Both the position numbers and the translations under genes were made by a program. A DNA stretch of 64,000 bases from SG8-30 sp963715485 (GTDB lineage Bacteria; Pseudomonadota; Gammaproteobacteria; Steroidobacterales; Steroidobacteraceae): positions 1,240,001-1,304,000 of the forward strand of contig OY970244.1 of assembly GCA_963715485.1 (NCBI GenBank). Direction: 5' to 3'. The notes below the pieces were generated by a model that had not been told where the DNA came from, ran no database searches, and saw only the letters and a list, made by a program, of their open reading frames with translations. Position 1 is the first letter of the stretch. Every line of letters begins with the position of its first letter. Positions 1-9,087 of this stretch are shown piece by piece.

Positions 1-348
1 GCGGGCCAGGTCCTCATAACCCAGTCCGAGCCGGTCCATGGCGCCGCTGCGGAAATTCTCGACCACCACGTCGGCGCTGGAGACCAGCTTACGGGCGACT
101 TCCAGGCCACGCGGGTTTTTCAGGTCGAGGCAGACGCTCTGCTTGTTGCGGTTGTACATGGCGAAGTAGCCTGCCCCGGAACCCAGCAGCTTGCGGGTCG
201 CGTCTCCGCCGACCGGCTCTACCTTGACGACCTCGGCGCCGAGTTCTGCAAGGATGGCGCCGACCGCCGGCCCCATGACCATGTGGGTGAACTCCACCAC
301 CTTGATGCCGGCGAGCGGCAGCGTCGATTCCTGTCCGCTCCCGCTCAT
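1..348 (-). CDS. CaiB/BaiF-family CoA transferase, N-terminal part
   Basis: Only the first 116 codons lie in the window; the rest runs off the left edge. The visible part contains the family's opening (LAGIKVVEFTH, then a GPAVGAILAELGAEVVKVEP stretch and NRNKQSVCLDLK), which forms the CoA-binding half of class III CoA transferases. These enzymes move CoA between organic acids. The ATG (346-348) overlaps the stop of the lyase gene upstream by four bases, so the two are translationally coupled. With LeuC/LeuD and an HMG-CoA-lyase-type enzyme in the same operon, I infer activation of a hydroxy-dicarboxylate such as citramalate. The substrate cannot be read from sequence. Confidence 0.9.
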   Translation of the reverse strand, partial: MSGSGQESTLPLAGIKVVEFTHMVMGPAVGAILAELGAEVVKVEPVGGDATRKLLGSGAGYFAMYNRNKQSVCLDLKNPRGLEVARKLVSSADVVVENFRSGAMDRLGLGYEDLAR

Positions 349-1292
349 GCCGCGTCCACCTCCTGCGTAGCCGGCTGGAATCCCAGCGGCAGCCCGGCGT
401 CCGGCGTGAATCCGTAAAGTTCCTCGCCAGGAACCGCCTCGGCGACGATGCGCCGTACGGCCAGCAAGCGCGACAGGTCGATGCCGGTCCTGAGCCCCAT
501 CGACTCGAGCAGGAATACCAGGTCCTCGGTGACGATGTTGCCCGACGCGCCGGGCGCGAAAGGACAGCCGCCGAGGCCCCCGAGCGAACTGTCGAAGGTG
601 GTCACGCCGACCTCGAGACCGGCCAGGACGTTGGCGAGGCCGAGGCCCCGGGTGTTGTGCAGGTGCAGTCCTGCAAAGGCGCCCTCGCCGACGGCGGCGC
701 GCACGCGCGTGACCAGGTCCTTGACCTGTGCCGGATTGGCATAGCCGGTCGTATCCGACAGCCCCACTTCGTCGCAACCGGCCTCCATCAGCGCCACGCC
801 CAGCTCGACCACCCTGTCGGCCGGGACCGGTCCCTCGAGCGTGCAGCCGAAGGCGGTGGACAGCCCGCCCTCGAACTTCGGACGATTCGCGGCGGGCACG
901 GAGCGAATCAGCGCCGCGATGGCGCGGGTCTCCTCGAGCATCTGCGCGTGCGTGCGGCGTACGTTCTTCAGGCTATGGGTCTCGGACACCGAGAGCGGGA
1001 TGGTGATCTTGTGGGCGCCAGCTGCGAGGGCCGCCTGCGCGCCGCGCAAGTTGGGCACCAGCACCGCGACCGTCAGGCCGGGAAGGGTGCGGGCATGGGC
1101 GACAACCTCCGCCGTGTCGGCCAGCTGCGGCAGCAGCTTTGCCGGCACGAAGCTGCCGACCTCGATCTCCCTGACGCCGGCGGCCGCTTCGGCGCTGATC
1201 CAGGACTTCTTGGCCTCGAGCGGCATGATCGAGTCGATGCTCTGCAGGCCGTCCCGTGGGCCGACCTCGCTCACCAGGATGTCGATGGGCAT
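345..1292 (-). CDS. HMG-CoA lyase-family enzyme
   Basis: This 315-residue TIM-barrel lyase carries the family's metal and catalytic motifs: GPRDGLQ near residue 11, HLHNTRG, and the signature GGLGGCPFAPGASGN with the active-site cysteine. The family cleaves 3-hydroxyacyl-CoA thioesters to acetyl-CoA plus a keto acid; true HMG-CoA lyase gives acetoacetate. The start at 1292 (MPIDILVSEVGPRDG) matches family N-termini; the longer open frame upstream is out-of-frame LeuD. The start overlaps the leuD stop, and the end overlaps the CaiB start. Given LeuCD and CaiB neighbours it may act on citramalyl-CoA instead, which is inference. Confidence 0.88.
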   Translation of the reverse strand: MPIDILVSEVGPRDGLQSIDSIMPLEAKKSWISAEAAAGVREIEVGSFVPAKLLPQLADTAEVVAHARTLPGLTVAVLVPNLRGAQAALAAGAHKITIPLSVSETHSLKNVRRTHAQMLEETRAIAALIRSVPAANRPKFEGGLSTAFGCTLEGPVPADRVVELGVALMEAGCDEVGLSDTTGYANPAQVKDLVTRVRAAVGEGAFAGLHLHNTRGLGLANVLAGLEVGVTTFDSSLGGLGGCPFAPGASGNIVTEDLVFLLESMGLRTGIDLSRLLAVRRIVAEAVPGEELYGFTPDAGLPLGFQPATQEVDAA

Positions 1293-1933
1293 CAGGTTCC
1301 TCCGCCTGCTGTCTCGATGTAAATCCAGGGCCTCGCCCACTGGTCGCGCGCCCGAAACGCCCTGATGGCGTCCGCCTGCCTGAGCGTCAGGTCGATGGCG
1401 TCGAGGCCCTCCAACAGCATCTCGCGCGCCTCCGTCCCGATCTCGAACTGATACACGCTGCCGCCGGCGGTGGTGACGCGCTGCTGCAGCAGGTCGATTG
1501 TAACGGGCTGCGCCGCCGGGTTCCTCGCGACATCCTCGGCGAGCGCCGCAATGTCCTCTGCCGGCAGGCGCACCGGCAGGATGCCGTTCCGGACGCAATT
1601 ACCGTAGAAGATCGGCGAGAAGGAGGGCGCGATGATGGCGCGCATGCCGTACTCGGCGAGCGCCCAGACGGCGTGTTCGCGGCTCGAGCCGCAGCCGAAA
1701 TTCTCGCCGCCGAGCAGGATCCGGGCGCCAGCATAGTCGGGCTGGTTGAGGACGAAATCGGGATTCGGTTCGCGCCCGCCGATCTCGGTGTATCGCCAGC
1801 CCGCGAACAATCCCGCGGCCAGGCCCGTCTTCGAGACGCTCTTCATCTCGCGCGAGGGAATGATCGCATCGGTGTCCACGTTGGCGCGAATCAGCGGCGC
1901 GGCCACGGCGGTCAGCATGGTGAACGGTTCCAT
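1292..1933 (-). CDS. leuD: Isopropylmalate dehydratase-type small subunit (LeuD-like)
   Basis: The 213-residue protein has the swivel-domain features of LeuD: NVDTDAIIPSRE near the N-terminus, GGENFGCGSSREHAVWAL in the middle, and the SPIFYGNCVRNGILPV segment. With LeuC it would form a [4Fe-4S] hydro-lyase that isomerises isopropylmalate or a related hydroxy acid. Length is normal for the family. No leuA or leuB follows; the neighbours are a lyase and a CoA transferase. A catabolic citraconate or methylmalate hydratase is therefore a real alternative to leucine synthesis. Confidence 0.85.
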   Translation of the reverse strand: MEPFTMLTAVAAPLIRANVDTDAIIPSREMKSVSKTGLAAGLFAGWRYTEIGGREPNPDFVLNQPDYAGARILLGGENFGCGSSREHAVWALAEYGMRAIIAPSFSPIFYGNCVRNGILPVRLPAEDIAALAEDVARNPAAQPVTIDLLQQRVTTAGGSVYQFEIGTEAREMLLEGLDAIDLTLRQADAIRAFRARDQWARPWIYIETAGGGT

Positions 1934-1942
1934 GACGGTTAC

Positions 1943-3367
1943 TCAGTACGCCAGCCGGCGCACATCGGCGATGCGACCGGCTATTGCGCTGGCCGCAACG
2001 GTTTCCGGACTGGCGATGTGGGTGCGCGTCTCCGGTCCCTGCCGGCTCTCGAAGTTGCGGTTGGTGGAGGATATGACGCGCTCCTGCCGCCCGAAGCTCT
2101 CGCCACCCGCGAAGAAGCACATCGAGCAGCCCGGCTCGCGCCATTCGAAACCGGCCGCCTTGAAGATCCGGTCGAGACCCTCGGCCTCTGCCTGACGTTT
2201 GACGCTCATGGACCCCGGTACGCAGATCGCCCTGACTCCCTGGGCAGCCTTGCGGCCCACGAGGATTACGGCGGCGCGGCGCAGATCCGAGATCCTGGCG
2301 TTGGTGCAGGAGCCGATGAAGGCTGCGTCGATTGGCAACTGGTCCAGCGCGGTGCCCGGGGCGAGTCCCATATAGGCGAGCGCCCGCTCGTACGATTCGC
2401 GGCTGGTGCCGCTGGCCTCGAGGTCGGGAACGCGCGAGTCGACGGGCACCGCATGCTGCGGGCTCGTGCCCCAGGTGACCATCGGTGCCAGCTCCGAAAC
2501 GCCCAGCTCGATCTCGTGATCGAAACTCGCCGCGTGATCCGAGGCCAGTGTTCGCCACTCGGCCACCGCCCGCTCCCATAACGGGCCCTTCGGCGCATAA
2601 CGACGGCCTTCCAGGTAGGCAAAGGTCCTGTCATCCGGTGCGATAATGGCCGACACGGCCGAAAATTCCGTTGCCATGTTGCACAGCGTCAGTCGCGCCT
2701 CGATGTCCATGCTGCGCACGGTACTGCCGGCGTATTCAACCACGTAGCCGTTGCCACCGGCCGAGCCATGCCGGCTGATGAGCGCCAGGCTCAGGTCCTT
2801 GGCGGTCACGCCCGCGGCGAGCGCACCGTCGATACGGATGCGCAGGGTTTTCGGCCGTTCCAGTCGCAGCGTCCCGGTGGCGAGCGCATGCTCGGCCTCG
2901 GTGGAGCCGATGCCCCAGGCGAACGCGCCCAGGGCCCCCTGGGTGCAGGTATGGCTGTCGGGGCAGACGATGGTGGCGCCTGGCAGGGCGATGCCGAGCT
3001 CCGGCGATATCACGTGCACGATTCCCTGGTCAGGATCGCGCACGTCGAACAGGTGGATCCCTGACTCGAACGCGGCCTTCCGGGTTTCCGTTATGAACGC
3101 CCGGCCGCCCGGCATCAAGGTGTCGTCGCCGCGGCCTGGCAGCGTGTCGACGATGTGATCCATGGTGCAGAACACCCGACTGGGGTCGACGACCTGACGG
3201 CCCGCCTGCCTGAGGCTCTTGAGCGCGATCGAGCCGGTGCGCTCGTGCAGGAAGACCCGGTCGATCGCGATCAGTGAAGCCTTGCCCGCCGTCGCCGTGA
3301 CGACGTGCTGTTCCCAGATCTTGTCGAACAGCGTGCGCTGGAGCTTGTCGGGTGGGTTGCTGGCCAT
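1943..3367 (-). CDS. leuC: Isopropylmalate dehydratase-type large subunit (LeuC-like)
   Basis: This 474-residue aconitase-superfamily protein has the expected motifs: VCPDSHTCTQGALGAFAWGIG, then IGSCTNARISDLR with one cluster cysteine, and GCSMCFFAGGES with the other two. These three cysteines hold the [4Fe-4S] cluster that binds substrate. It is the first gene of the minus-strand operon leuC-leuD-lyase-CaiB, nine bases from leuD. The CoA transferase and lyase partners leave the exact substrate open, as noted for leuD. Confidence 0.88.
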   Translation of the reverse strand: MASNPPDKLQRTLFDKIWEQHVVTATAGKASLIAIDRVFLHERTGSIALKSLRQAGRQVVDPSRVFCTMDHIVDTLPGRGDDTLMPGGRAFITETRKAAFESGIHLFDVRDPDQGIVHVISPELGIALPGATIVCPDSHTCTQGALGAFAWGIGSTEAEHALATGTLRLERPKTLRIRIDGALAAGVTAKDLSLALISRHGSAGGNGYVVEYAGSTVRSMDIEARLTLCNMATEFSAVSAIIAPDDRTFAYLEGRRYAPKGPLWERAVAEWRTLASDHAASFDHEIELGVSELAPMVTWGTSPQHAVPVDSRVPDLEASGTSRESYERALAYMGLAPGTALDQLPIDAAFIGSCTNARISDLRRAAVILVGRKAAQGVRAICVPGSMSVKRQAEAEGLDRIFKAAGFEWREPGCSMCFFAGGESFGRQERVISSTNRNFESRQGPETRTHIASPETVAASAIAGRIADVRRLAY

Positions 3368-3488
3368 GGATACACGAGCGGGGCCACAAAAGCGGATATT
3401 CTAGGCCCATTCCGCGGTGCACGGGCCGACTGTCATCACCCGCTGCGGGGTGGCGGCCACCGGCGGGACGAATCGAGGCAGCCGAAGC

Positions 3489-4082
3489 ATGATCCCGTTC
3501 TGGTTCAAGCTCGCCTACACGGCCTTTGTCGCCGTTATCGTCGTCATCTGGCTCAAGCACTATGGCTGGCGGAACCTGCTCTGGTTCTCGGACATCGCCT
3601 TGATCGGCGCGGTCCCGGCGCTATGGTTCGACGATGCGGCGCTCACGAGCATCCTGGCTGTCGCCGTACTGGGCCCCGAACTGCTGTGGAATGTCGATTT
3701 CCTGCTGCGTCTGGGGACCGGGCGACGCGTGGTCGGCCTGACCGAGTACATGTTCGAGGCGGAGCGGCCGCGCATCCTGCGGCTGCTGTCCCTGTTTCAC
3801 GTGCCATTGCCGCTGCTGCTGATCTGGATGCTCCATGAGTATGGTTTTGCCGCGCCCGTGGCCCTGCCGGGCGCGGTCCTGCTTGCCGCGCTGGTATTAC
3901 CTGCCAGCCGCCTGTTCGGTTCGGCCGAGGCCAACATCAACTGGAGCTACGGACTATCCCGGATACAGGCTCGCTTGTCGCCAGTCGCCTACGTGGCGCT
4001 GTTGTTCGCAGGTTTCGTACTGCTCGTGTTCGTGCCGACGAACCTGTTGTTGCTGCGCGTGTTCGTGCCGGTGCCGGGCTGA
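3489..4082 (+). CDS. Conserved integral membrane protein, function unknown
   Basis: The 197-residue protein is almost entirely hydrophobic, with about six predicted membrane segments separated by short loops (for example LAYTAFVAVIVVIWL near residue 8 and VAYVALLFAGFVLLVFVP near the C-terminus). I see no catalytic or ligand-binding motif. I chose the ATG at 3489 (MIPFWFKLAYTAF) because the upstream extension of the frame is basic and unlike a membrane-protein start. It stands alone between the leuC operon and cbbR. I do not assign a function. Confidence 0.7.
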   Translation: MIPFWFKLAYTAFVAVIVVIWLKHYGWRNLLWFSDIALIGAVPALWFDDAALTSILAVAVLGPELLWNVDFLLRLGTGRRVVGLTEYMFEAERPRILRLLSLFHVPLPLLLIWMLHEYGFAAPVALPGAVLLAALVLPASRLFGSAEANINWSYGLSRIQARLSPVAYVALLFAGFVLLVFVPTNLLLLRVFVPVPG

Positions 4083-4126
4083 CCGCGGCTGCAGCGGGGC
4101 CGGTTGCCTGCGCGGGCTGCAGAATC

Positions 4127-5095
4127 TCAGCTGCGCTGTCGCAGCAGCGCCTCGGTCGACGCACGGACCTGCGCTGCCCCGTCAGTGAGCAGATAGTCGC
4201 GAAACGCCGTCGCCGCGGGCGGCAGCCACCGATCGCCGTGATGAACCACGTACCATTTGCGCAGGATCGGCGTGTACTCGACGTCGAGGCGCACCAATGC
4301 GCCGCTGCTCAGTTCGAGCCCCAGCGTGTGCATCGACGTCAGGCTGATGCCGAGCCGGGACATGACCGCATGCTTGACCATCTCGTTGCCGAACATCGTC
4401 AGGCGTTCCCTTGGCGACACGCGATGCATCCGCAGAAAGTCATCCAGCATCGCGCGCGTGCCGGAGCCGCCTTCGCGCTGGATGAAGGTTTCGTGGCGTA
4501 GCTCGATCGGCGCTATGCCGCGCTCGCCGGCCAGCGGATGGCCGACCCAGGCGATGATCACGTGCGGATTGTCGGCCAGCGGCTCGCGCACCAGCGGATC
4601 CGCGTTGGCGGCGACGGCCGCGTCATCTCGTCCGGGGACACGGCCCATGAGCGCCAGGTCCACGGTTCCCTCGAGCAGGTGCGAGGCGAGCTCCTCGCGC
4701 GTGGAAACGACCATGTGCACCGCGATGCCCGGGGCGCGTCGACGGAATTCGGCCAGCAGCGGCGGCAGGATGTGCGTGCCGGTCGCCAGGATGCCGAGAT
4801 GCAGCACGCCTTCGTCGCGGTTGGCGAGCGCGTCCATCTCACTGGCCAATGCCGCGAGCCGTGCGTGCACGTCGTGGGCGGCTGCAAGAGCGTGCCTCCC
4901 GGCGGCCGTCAGCTTCAGGCGTCTCCCGAGCCGGTCGTACACGGGAGCCCCGAGCACTTTCTCGAGTTGCTGGATCTGCTGGGTAACGCCAGGGCCAGTC
5001 ATGTGCAGCGTCCTGCCTGCCTCGGCCATCGAACCCGTGTTTTGAACCGCCTCGAGGATTTGCAGCTGCCTGAGGGTCAGGTGAGTCGGTTTCAT
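4127..5095 (-). CDS. cbbR: LysR-type regulator of the Calvin-cycle operon
   Basis: The 322-residue protein opens with a LysR helix-turn-helix (LTLRQLQILEAVQNTGSMAEAGRTLHMTG, residues about 5-34) followed by a periplasmic-binding-like effector domain. It is divergent from cbbL across a 121-base gap, the usual arrangement for CbbR, which activates cbb genes in response to metabolites such as PEP or NADPH. The start MKPTHLTLRQ fits family N-termini better than the longer frame nine codons upstream. The name rests on family plus position. Confidence 0.88.
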   Translation of the reverse strand: MKPTHLTLRQLQILEAVQNTGSMAEAGRTLHMTGPGVTQQIQQLEKVLGAPVYDRLGRRLKLTAAGRHALAAAHDVHARLAALASEMDALANRDEGVLHLGILATGTHILPPLLAEFRRRAPGIAVHMVVSTREELASHLLEGTVDLALMGRVPGRDDAAVAANADPLVREPLADNPHVIIAWVGHPLAGERGIAPIELRHETFIQREGGSGTRAMLDDFLRMHRVSPRERLTMFGNEMVKHAVMSRLGISLTSMHTLGLELSSGALVRLDVEYTPILRKWYVVHHGDRWLPPAATAFRDYLLTDGAAQVRASTEALLRQRS

Positions 5096-5216
5096 AAGTA
5101 AAAGTTTAGGAAGGACTAACAAATACTAAGTTTATATTATCTGAATGTGTCCAGTACAGTCGATGCCAGTCCCAGCTGGGGCTACAAACGTAGTACGGCT
5201 ACAAGCGGAGAAAACC
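5096..5216. promoter_or_regulatory. Divergent cbbR/cbbL control region with LysR-like operator
   Basis: This intergenic stretch is markedly AT-rich against the GC-rich background. It contains a dyad TTAG-N6-CTAA at 5106-5119, which also reads as TTA/TAA half sites of the kind bound by CbbR, and an AT-rich TTTATATTATCT segment at 5131-5142 that could be a -10 region for cbbL. A GGAG sits about ten bases before the cbbL ATG. The operator assignment is inference. Confidence 0.55.
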
Positions 5217-6701
5217 ATGGCCAAGCAGGCCCAGGATCAGGCGGCTGCCGGACAGCGCACTTCAGGCAACACGGCAAAGCGGTACCGGGCCGGGGTGCTG
5301 AAATACAAGGAGATGGGCTACTGGGTTCCAGACTACGAGCCCCGTGCGACTGACCTCCTGGCCATCTTCCGGATTACTCCGCAGGAGGGCGTGGACCCGG
5401 AGGAAGCGGCCGCGGCGGTGGCCGGAGAATCGTCGACCGCCACCTGGACAGTGGTGTGGACGGATCGCCTGACGGCCGCCGAGAGTTACCGCGCCAAGGC
5501 CTATCGGGTGGATCCGGTGCCGGGTGCAGCGGACCAGTACTTCGCATGGATCGCCTATGACCTGGCGCTGTTCGAGGAAGGTTCGATCGCGAACCTCACG
5601 GCCTCGATCATCGGCAACGTCTTCGGCTTCAAGCCGCTGAAGGCGCTGCGGCTGGAGGACATGCGGTTCCCGGTTGCCTATGTGAAGACCTTCAAGGGAC
5701 CGCCAACCGGCATCGTCGTGGAGCGGGAACGGCTCGACAAGTACGGCCGGCCGCTGCTGGGCGCCACCATCAAGCCCAAGCTGGGGCTGTCGGGCAAGAA
5801 CTATGGCCGGGTGGTCTACGAGGCGCTGACGGGCGGCCTCGACTTCACCAAGGATGACGAGAACATCAATTCGCAGCCCTTCATGCACTGGCGCGACCGC
5901 TTCCTGTTCTGCATGGAGGCCGTCAACAAGGCGCAGTCGGGAAGCGGTGAGGTGAAGGGCCACTACCTGAACGTCACCGCGGGCACGATGGAGGAAATGT
6001 ACCGCCGCGCCGAGTTCGCGCGCGAGCTGGGCTCCTGCATCCTCATGGTGGACCTGGTCATAGGCTGGACCGCAATACAGTCGATGTCCGAGTGGGCGCG
6101 CCAGAACGACATGATCCTGCACATGCACCGAGCCGGCCATGGCACCTACACCCGCCAGAAGAACCATGGCATTTCCTTCCGCGTGATCGCCAAGTGGCTG
6201 CGTCTGGCCGGCGTGGACCATCTCCACTGCGGCACGGCCGTCGGCAAGCTTGAGGGCGACCCGCTGCAGGTACAGGGGTTCTATAACGTCTGTCGCGATG
6301 CCGTGACCCGCGAAGACCTGCCACGTGGCCTGTTCGTCGAACAGGACTGGGCGGCGCTGCGCAAGGTCATGCCGGTCGCATCGGGCGGCATCCATGCGGG
6401 CCAGATGCACCAGTTGCTCGACCTGTTCGGCGACGACGTGGTGCTGCAGTTCGGTGGCGGCACGATCGGCCATCCGATGGGTGTCCAGGCCGGCGCCATC
6501 GCCAACCGCGTCGCGCTGGAATCGATGGTGCTGGCCCGTAACGAGGGCCGCGACATCGCCAACGAAGGTCCGGAAATACTTGCAGCCGCCGCCAGGGACT
6601 GCAAGCCGCTCGAGGCGGCGCTTACGACCTGGAAGAACGTCACCTTCAACTATGCCTCGACCGACACCTCGGACTTCGTCCCGTCGGTCAGCGTTGCCTG
6701 A
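5217..6701 (+). CDS. cbbL: RuBisCO large subunit, form IC (red type)
   Basis: This is the catalytic subunit of ribulose-1,5-bisphosphate carboxylase/oxygenase, 494 residues. The catalytic motifs are intact: TIKPKLGLS, GGLDFTKDDE with the carbamylated lysine, HMHRAGHGTYTRQ, the loop-6 lysine in HCGTAVGKLEGD, and GGGTIGHPMG. The N-terminus (YRAGVLKYKEMGYWVPDYEP) and the CbbX neighbour mark it as red-type form IC. I chose the ATG at 5217 (MAKQAQDQ), preceded by GGAG. It is the first gene of cbbLSX-fbp-prk. Confidence 0.97.
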   Translation: MAKQAQDQAAAGQRTSGNTAKRYRAGVLKYKEMGYWVPDYEPRATDLLAIFRITPQEGVDPEEAAAAVAGESSTATWTVVWTDRLTAAESYRAKAYRVDPVPGAADQYFAWIAYDLALFEEGSIANLTASIIGNVFGFKPLKALRLEDMRFPVAYVKTFKGPPTGIVVERERLDKYGRPLLGATIKPKLGLSGKNYGRVVYEALTGGLDFTKDDENINSQPFMHWRDRFLFCMEAVNKAQSGSGEVKGHYLNVTAGTMEEMYRRAEFARELGSCILMVDLVIGWTAIQSMSEWARQNDMILHMHRAGHGTYTRQKNHGISFRVIAKWLRLAGVDHLHCGTAVGKLEGDPLQVQGFYNVCRDAVTREDLPRGLFVEQDWAALRKVMPVASGGIHAGQMHQLLDLFGDDVVLQFGGGTIGHPMGVQAGAIANRVALESMVLARNEGRDIANEGPEILAAAARDCKPLEAALTTWKNVTFNYASTDTSDFVPSVSVA

Positions 6702-6710
6702 GGAATGCCC

Positions 6711-7103
6711 ATGAGAGTCACGCAAGGCACCTTTTCCTTTCTTCCCGACCTGACGGACGAGCAGATCGCCAGGCAGGTCGACTACGCACTTTCGCAGGGC
6801 TGGGCAGTGTCAATCGAGCACACTGACGACGCCCACCCGCGGAATGTGTACTGGGAAATGTGGGGCATGCCGATGTTCGACCTGAAGGACGCCGCCGGGT
6901 TGATGTACGAGCTGGCCGAGTGCCGCAAGGTGTTCGGTGACCGTTACATCAAGGTCAATGCCTTTGACCCGACACTCGGTTTCGAGACCATGCGTCTGTC
7001 GTTCATCGTCAATCGGCCGGCGGTCGAGCCCGACTTCAAGCTGACACGCGCGGAAGGCCCGGGCCGCAACGTTCAATACGGGCTCGAGACACGGCGTCAG
7101 TGA
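6711..7103 (+). CDS. cbbS: RuBisCO small subunit
   Basis: The 130-residue protein starts MRVTQGTFSFLPDLTDEQI, the standard N-terminus of red-type small subunits. It also has the extended C-terminal segment of the red type, which forms a beta-hairpin in the holoenzyme core. I chose the ATG at 6711 rather than 6705 because it matches family starts and sits at correct spacing from AGGA at 6701-6704. It follows the cbbL stop by nine bases. Confidence 0.97.
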   Translation: MRVTQGTFSFLPDLTDEQIARQVDYALSQGWAVSIEHTDDAHPRNVYWEMWGMPMFDLKDAAGLMYELAECRKVFGDRYIKVNAFDPTLGFETMRLSFIVNRPAVEPDFKLTRAEGPGRNVQYGLETRRQ

Positions 7104-7116
7104 CCAGGGCCCGGTC

Positions 7117-8016
7117 GTGAGCGACACCGTCGACCTCAAGGCGCTGCTCGAGGAGTCGAGGGTCGCCGACGTGCTCGACGAGCTCGACCGCGACCTGATC
7201 GGGCTCCAGCCGGTCAAGAATCGCATCCGCGAGATCGCCTCGCTGCTGGTGGTCGAAAAGGCGCGCGCAGCGCTTGGCGTGAGCGGCGCACCGCTGTCCC
7301 TGCACATGAGCTTCACCGGTAACCCCGGAACCGGCAAGACCACGGTCGCCATGCGCATGGCCGAGATCCTGCACCGGCTCGGCCACGTGCGGAAGGGACA
7401 CCTCGTCGCGGTCACGCGGGACGACCTCGTGGGCCAGTACATCGGCCACACGGCGCCCAAGACCAAGGAAGTCCTCAAGAAGGCCATGGGCGGCGTGCTG
7501 TTCATCGACGAGGCCTACTACCTATACCGCCCGGAGAACGAGCGCGACTACGGCCAGGAGGCCATCGAGATCCTGATGCAGGTGATGGAGAACCAGCGCG
7601 AGGACCTGGTGGTGATCTTCGCCGGCTACAAGTCGCGTATCGACCGGTTCTTCGAGAGCAACCCGGGCCTGGCCTCACGGGTGGCGCACCATATCGACTT
7701 TCCCGACTACTCCGAGGGGGAGCTGCTGCAGATCGCCGATCGCATGGTCGGCGGACTCGGCCTGCAGCTTTCAGCTGACGCCAGGCAGGCGCTCGCCGAA
7801 TATGTCGAGCTCAGGCGCCGGCAGCCCAACTTCGCCAACGCGAGGTCCATCCGCAACGCGCTCGATCGCGCCCGCCTCCGGCAGGCGCGCCGGCTGATCG
7901 AGGCCGGGCGGGTGGACGCGGAGACACTGACCACGATCGAGGCAGCCGACATCCGCGCCAGCCGGGTATTCGACGCCGTACGCGACGACGATTCCACCAA
8001 GGAGGCGGCATGTTGA
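7117..8016 (+). CDS. cbbX: Red-type RuBisCO activase CbbX
   Basis: This 299-residue AAA+ ATPase removes inhibitory sugar phosphates from red-type RuBisCO by pulling on the CbbL C-terminus. Walker A is GNPGTGKTT (near residue 69), Walker B is VLFIDEAYYLY, and the second-region LVGQYIGHTAPKTKEVLKKA is typical of the CbbX/CfxQ group. The GTG start at 7117 gives MSDTVDLKALLEESRVADV, matching homologues. Its stop overlaps the fbp start (ATGTTGA), so the two are coupled. Confidence 0.96.
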   Translation: MSDTVDLKALLEESRVADVLDELDRDLIGLQPVKNRIREIASLLVVEKARAALGVSGAPLSLHMSFTGNPGTGKTTVAMRMAEILHRLGHVRKGHLVAVTRDDLVGQYIGHTAPKTKEVLKKAMGGVLFIDEAYYLYRPENERDYGQEAIEILMQVMENQREDLVVIFAGYKSRIDRFFESNPGLASRVAHHIDFPDYSEGELLQIADRMVGGLGLQLSADARQALAEYVELRRRQPNFANARSIRNALDRARLRQARRLIEAGRVDAETLTTIEAADIRASRVFDAVRDDDSTKEAAC

Positions 8017-9071
8017 ACCCCGGCTACACGACGGTTTCGAAGTTCGCCATCGAGCAGATCCCGCAAGGGCCCAATGCGCGCGACCTGGCGGCGCTGCTGG
8101 TTGACGTCGCCGCAGTCACCAAGGCGATCTCGGCCGCCGTCGGTAAGGGCCCATTGCTCGGGCTGTCGAAGCTTGCCGGTAGCGAGAATGCGCAGGGCGA
8201 GGCGCAGAAGAAGCTCGATGTCCTGTCGGACGAGTTGTTTGTGCGTGGCACGGAGTGGAGCGGACTGGTCGGCGCGCTCGCGTCCGAGGAAATGGATCAT
8301 GTGAAGATGGTGCCGGGCAGGGGACGCCTGGCGCTGGTGTTCGACCCGCTTGACGGCTCCAGCAACCTTGACGTCAACGTGGCGGTCGGTTCTATCTTCT
8401 CGGTACTGGAGATTCCCGAGAGCGCGACAGGCGGGCAGGCGGTGCTGCAGCCAGGCTCGCGCCAGATCGCCGCCGGCTATGCCATCTATGGCCCGTGCAC
8501 GGAGCTGGTGCTTACGGTCGGCAGCGGCACGCACAGCTTCACGCTGGACCGCGAGATCGGCAACTACGTGCTGACCAGGCGTGACCTGAGGATCCCCGAC
8601 AGCACATCGGAGTACGCGATAAACGCGGCCAACCGCCGCTTCTGGGAGCCGCCGGTGATCCGCTACATCGACGAGTGCAAGGCGGGGCGCGACGGTCCGC
8701 GCGGCCGCGACTTCAATACTCGTTGGGTCGCGTCCATGGTCGCGGATGTACACCGCATCCTGATGCGCGGCGGAGTCTACATGTACCCGCGCGACCAGAA
8801 GGAGGCGCACCGCGAGGGCCGCCTGCGGCTGATGTATGAGGGGAACCCGATGTCCATGCTGGTGGAGCAGGCCGGCGGACTGGCATCCACCGGCCGCGGC
8901 CGCATCATGGACGTACAGCCCACCGCCCTGCATCAGCGCGTGCCGGTGATCATCGGTTCACGCGAGGAGGTCGAGCGTATCGAGACCTACCATGCCGAGT
9001 ACGACAGCGGCGAGGACCAGCCATACACGTCACCGCTGTTCGGCGGTCGATCGCTGTTCATCAATACCTGA
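8010..9071 (+). CDS. fbp: Fructose-1,6-bisphosphatase class I
   Basis: This 353-residue enzyme hydrolyses fructose-1,6-bisphosphate, and possibly sedoheptulose-1,7-bisphosphate, in Calvin-cycle regeneration. The metal-binding motif VFDPLDGSSNLDVN and the substrate loop MYPRDQKEAHREGRLRLMYEGNPM are intact. It overlaps cbbX by seven bases and lies 16 bases before prk, consistent with a cbbLSXFP operon. Confidence 0.96.
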   Translation: MLNPGYTTVSKFAIEQIPQGPNARDLAALLVDVAAVTKAISAAVGKGPLLGLSKLAGSENAQGEAQKKLDVLSDELFVRGTEWSGLVGALASEEMDHVKMVPGRGRLALVFDPLDGSSNLDVNVAVGSIFSVLEIPESATGGQAVLQPGSRQIAAGYAIYGPCTELVLTVGSGTHSFTLDREIGNYVLTRRDLRIPDSTSEYAINAANRRFWEPPVIRYIDECKAGRDGPRGRDFNTRWVASMVADVHRILMRGGVYMYPRDQKEAHREGRLRLMYEGNPMSMLVEQAGGLASTGRGRIMDVQPTALHQRVPVIIGSREEVERIETYHAEYDSGEDQPYTSPLFGGRSLFINT

Positions 9072-9087
9072 GCCCGGAGGGACAGAC

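Noticed and set aside
1599..2579. Long minus-strand frame overlapping leuC and leuD
   Set aside because: Arg/Gly/Ala-rich low-complexity translation in another frame of leuC and leuD; no family features.
5262..6725. A 487-codon open frame antisense to cbbL
   Set aside because: It mirrors the codon structure of RuBisCO in GC-rich DNA and has no recognisable domain; cbbL is unambiguous.
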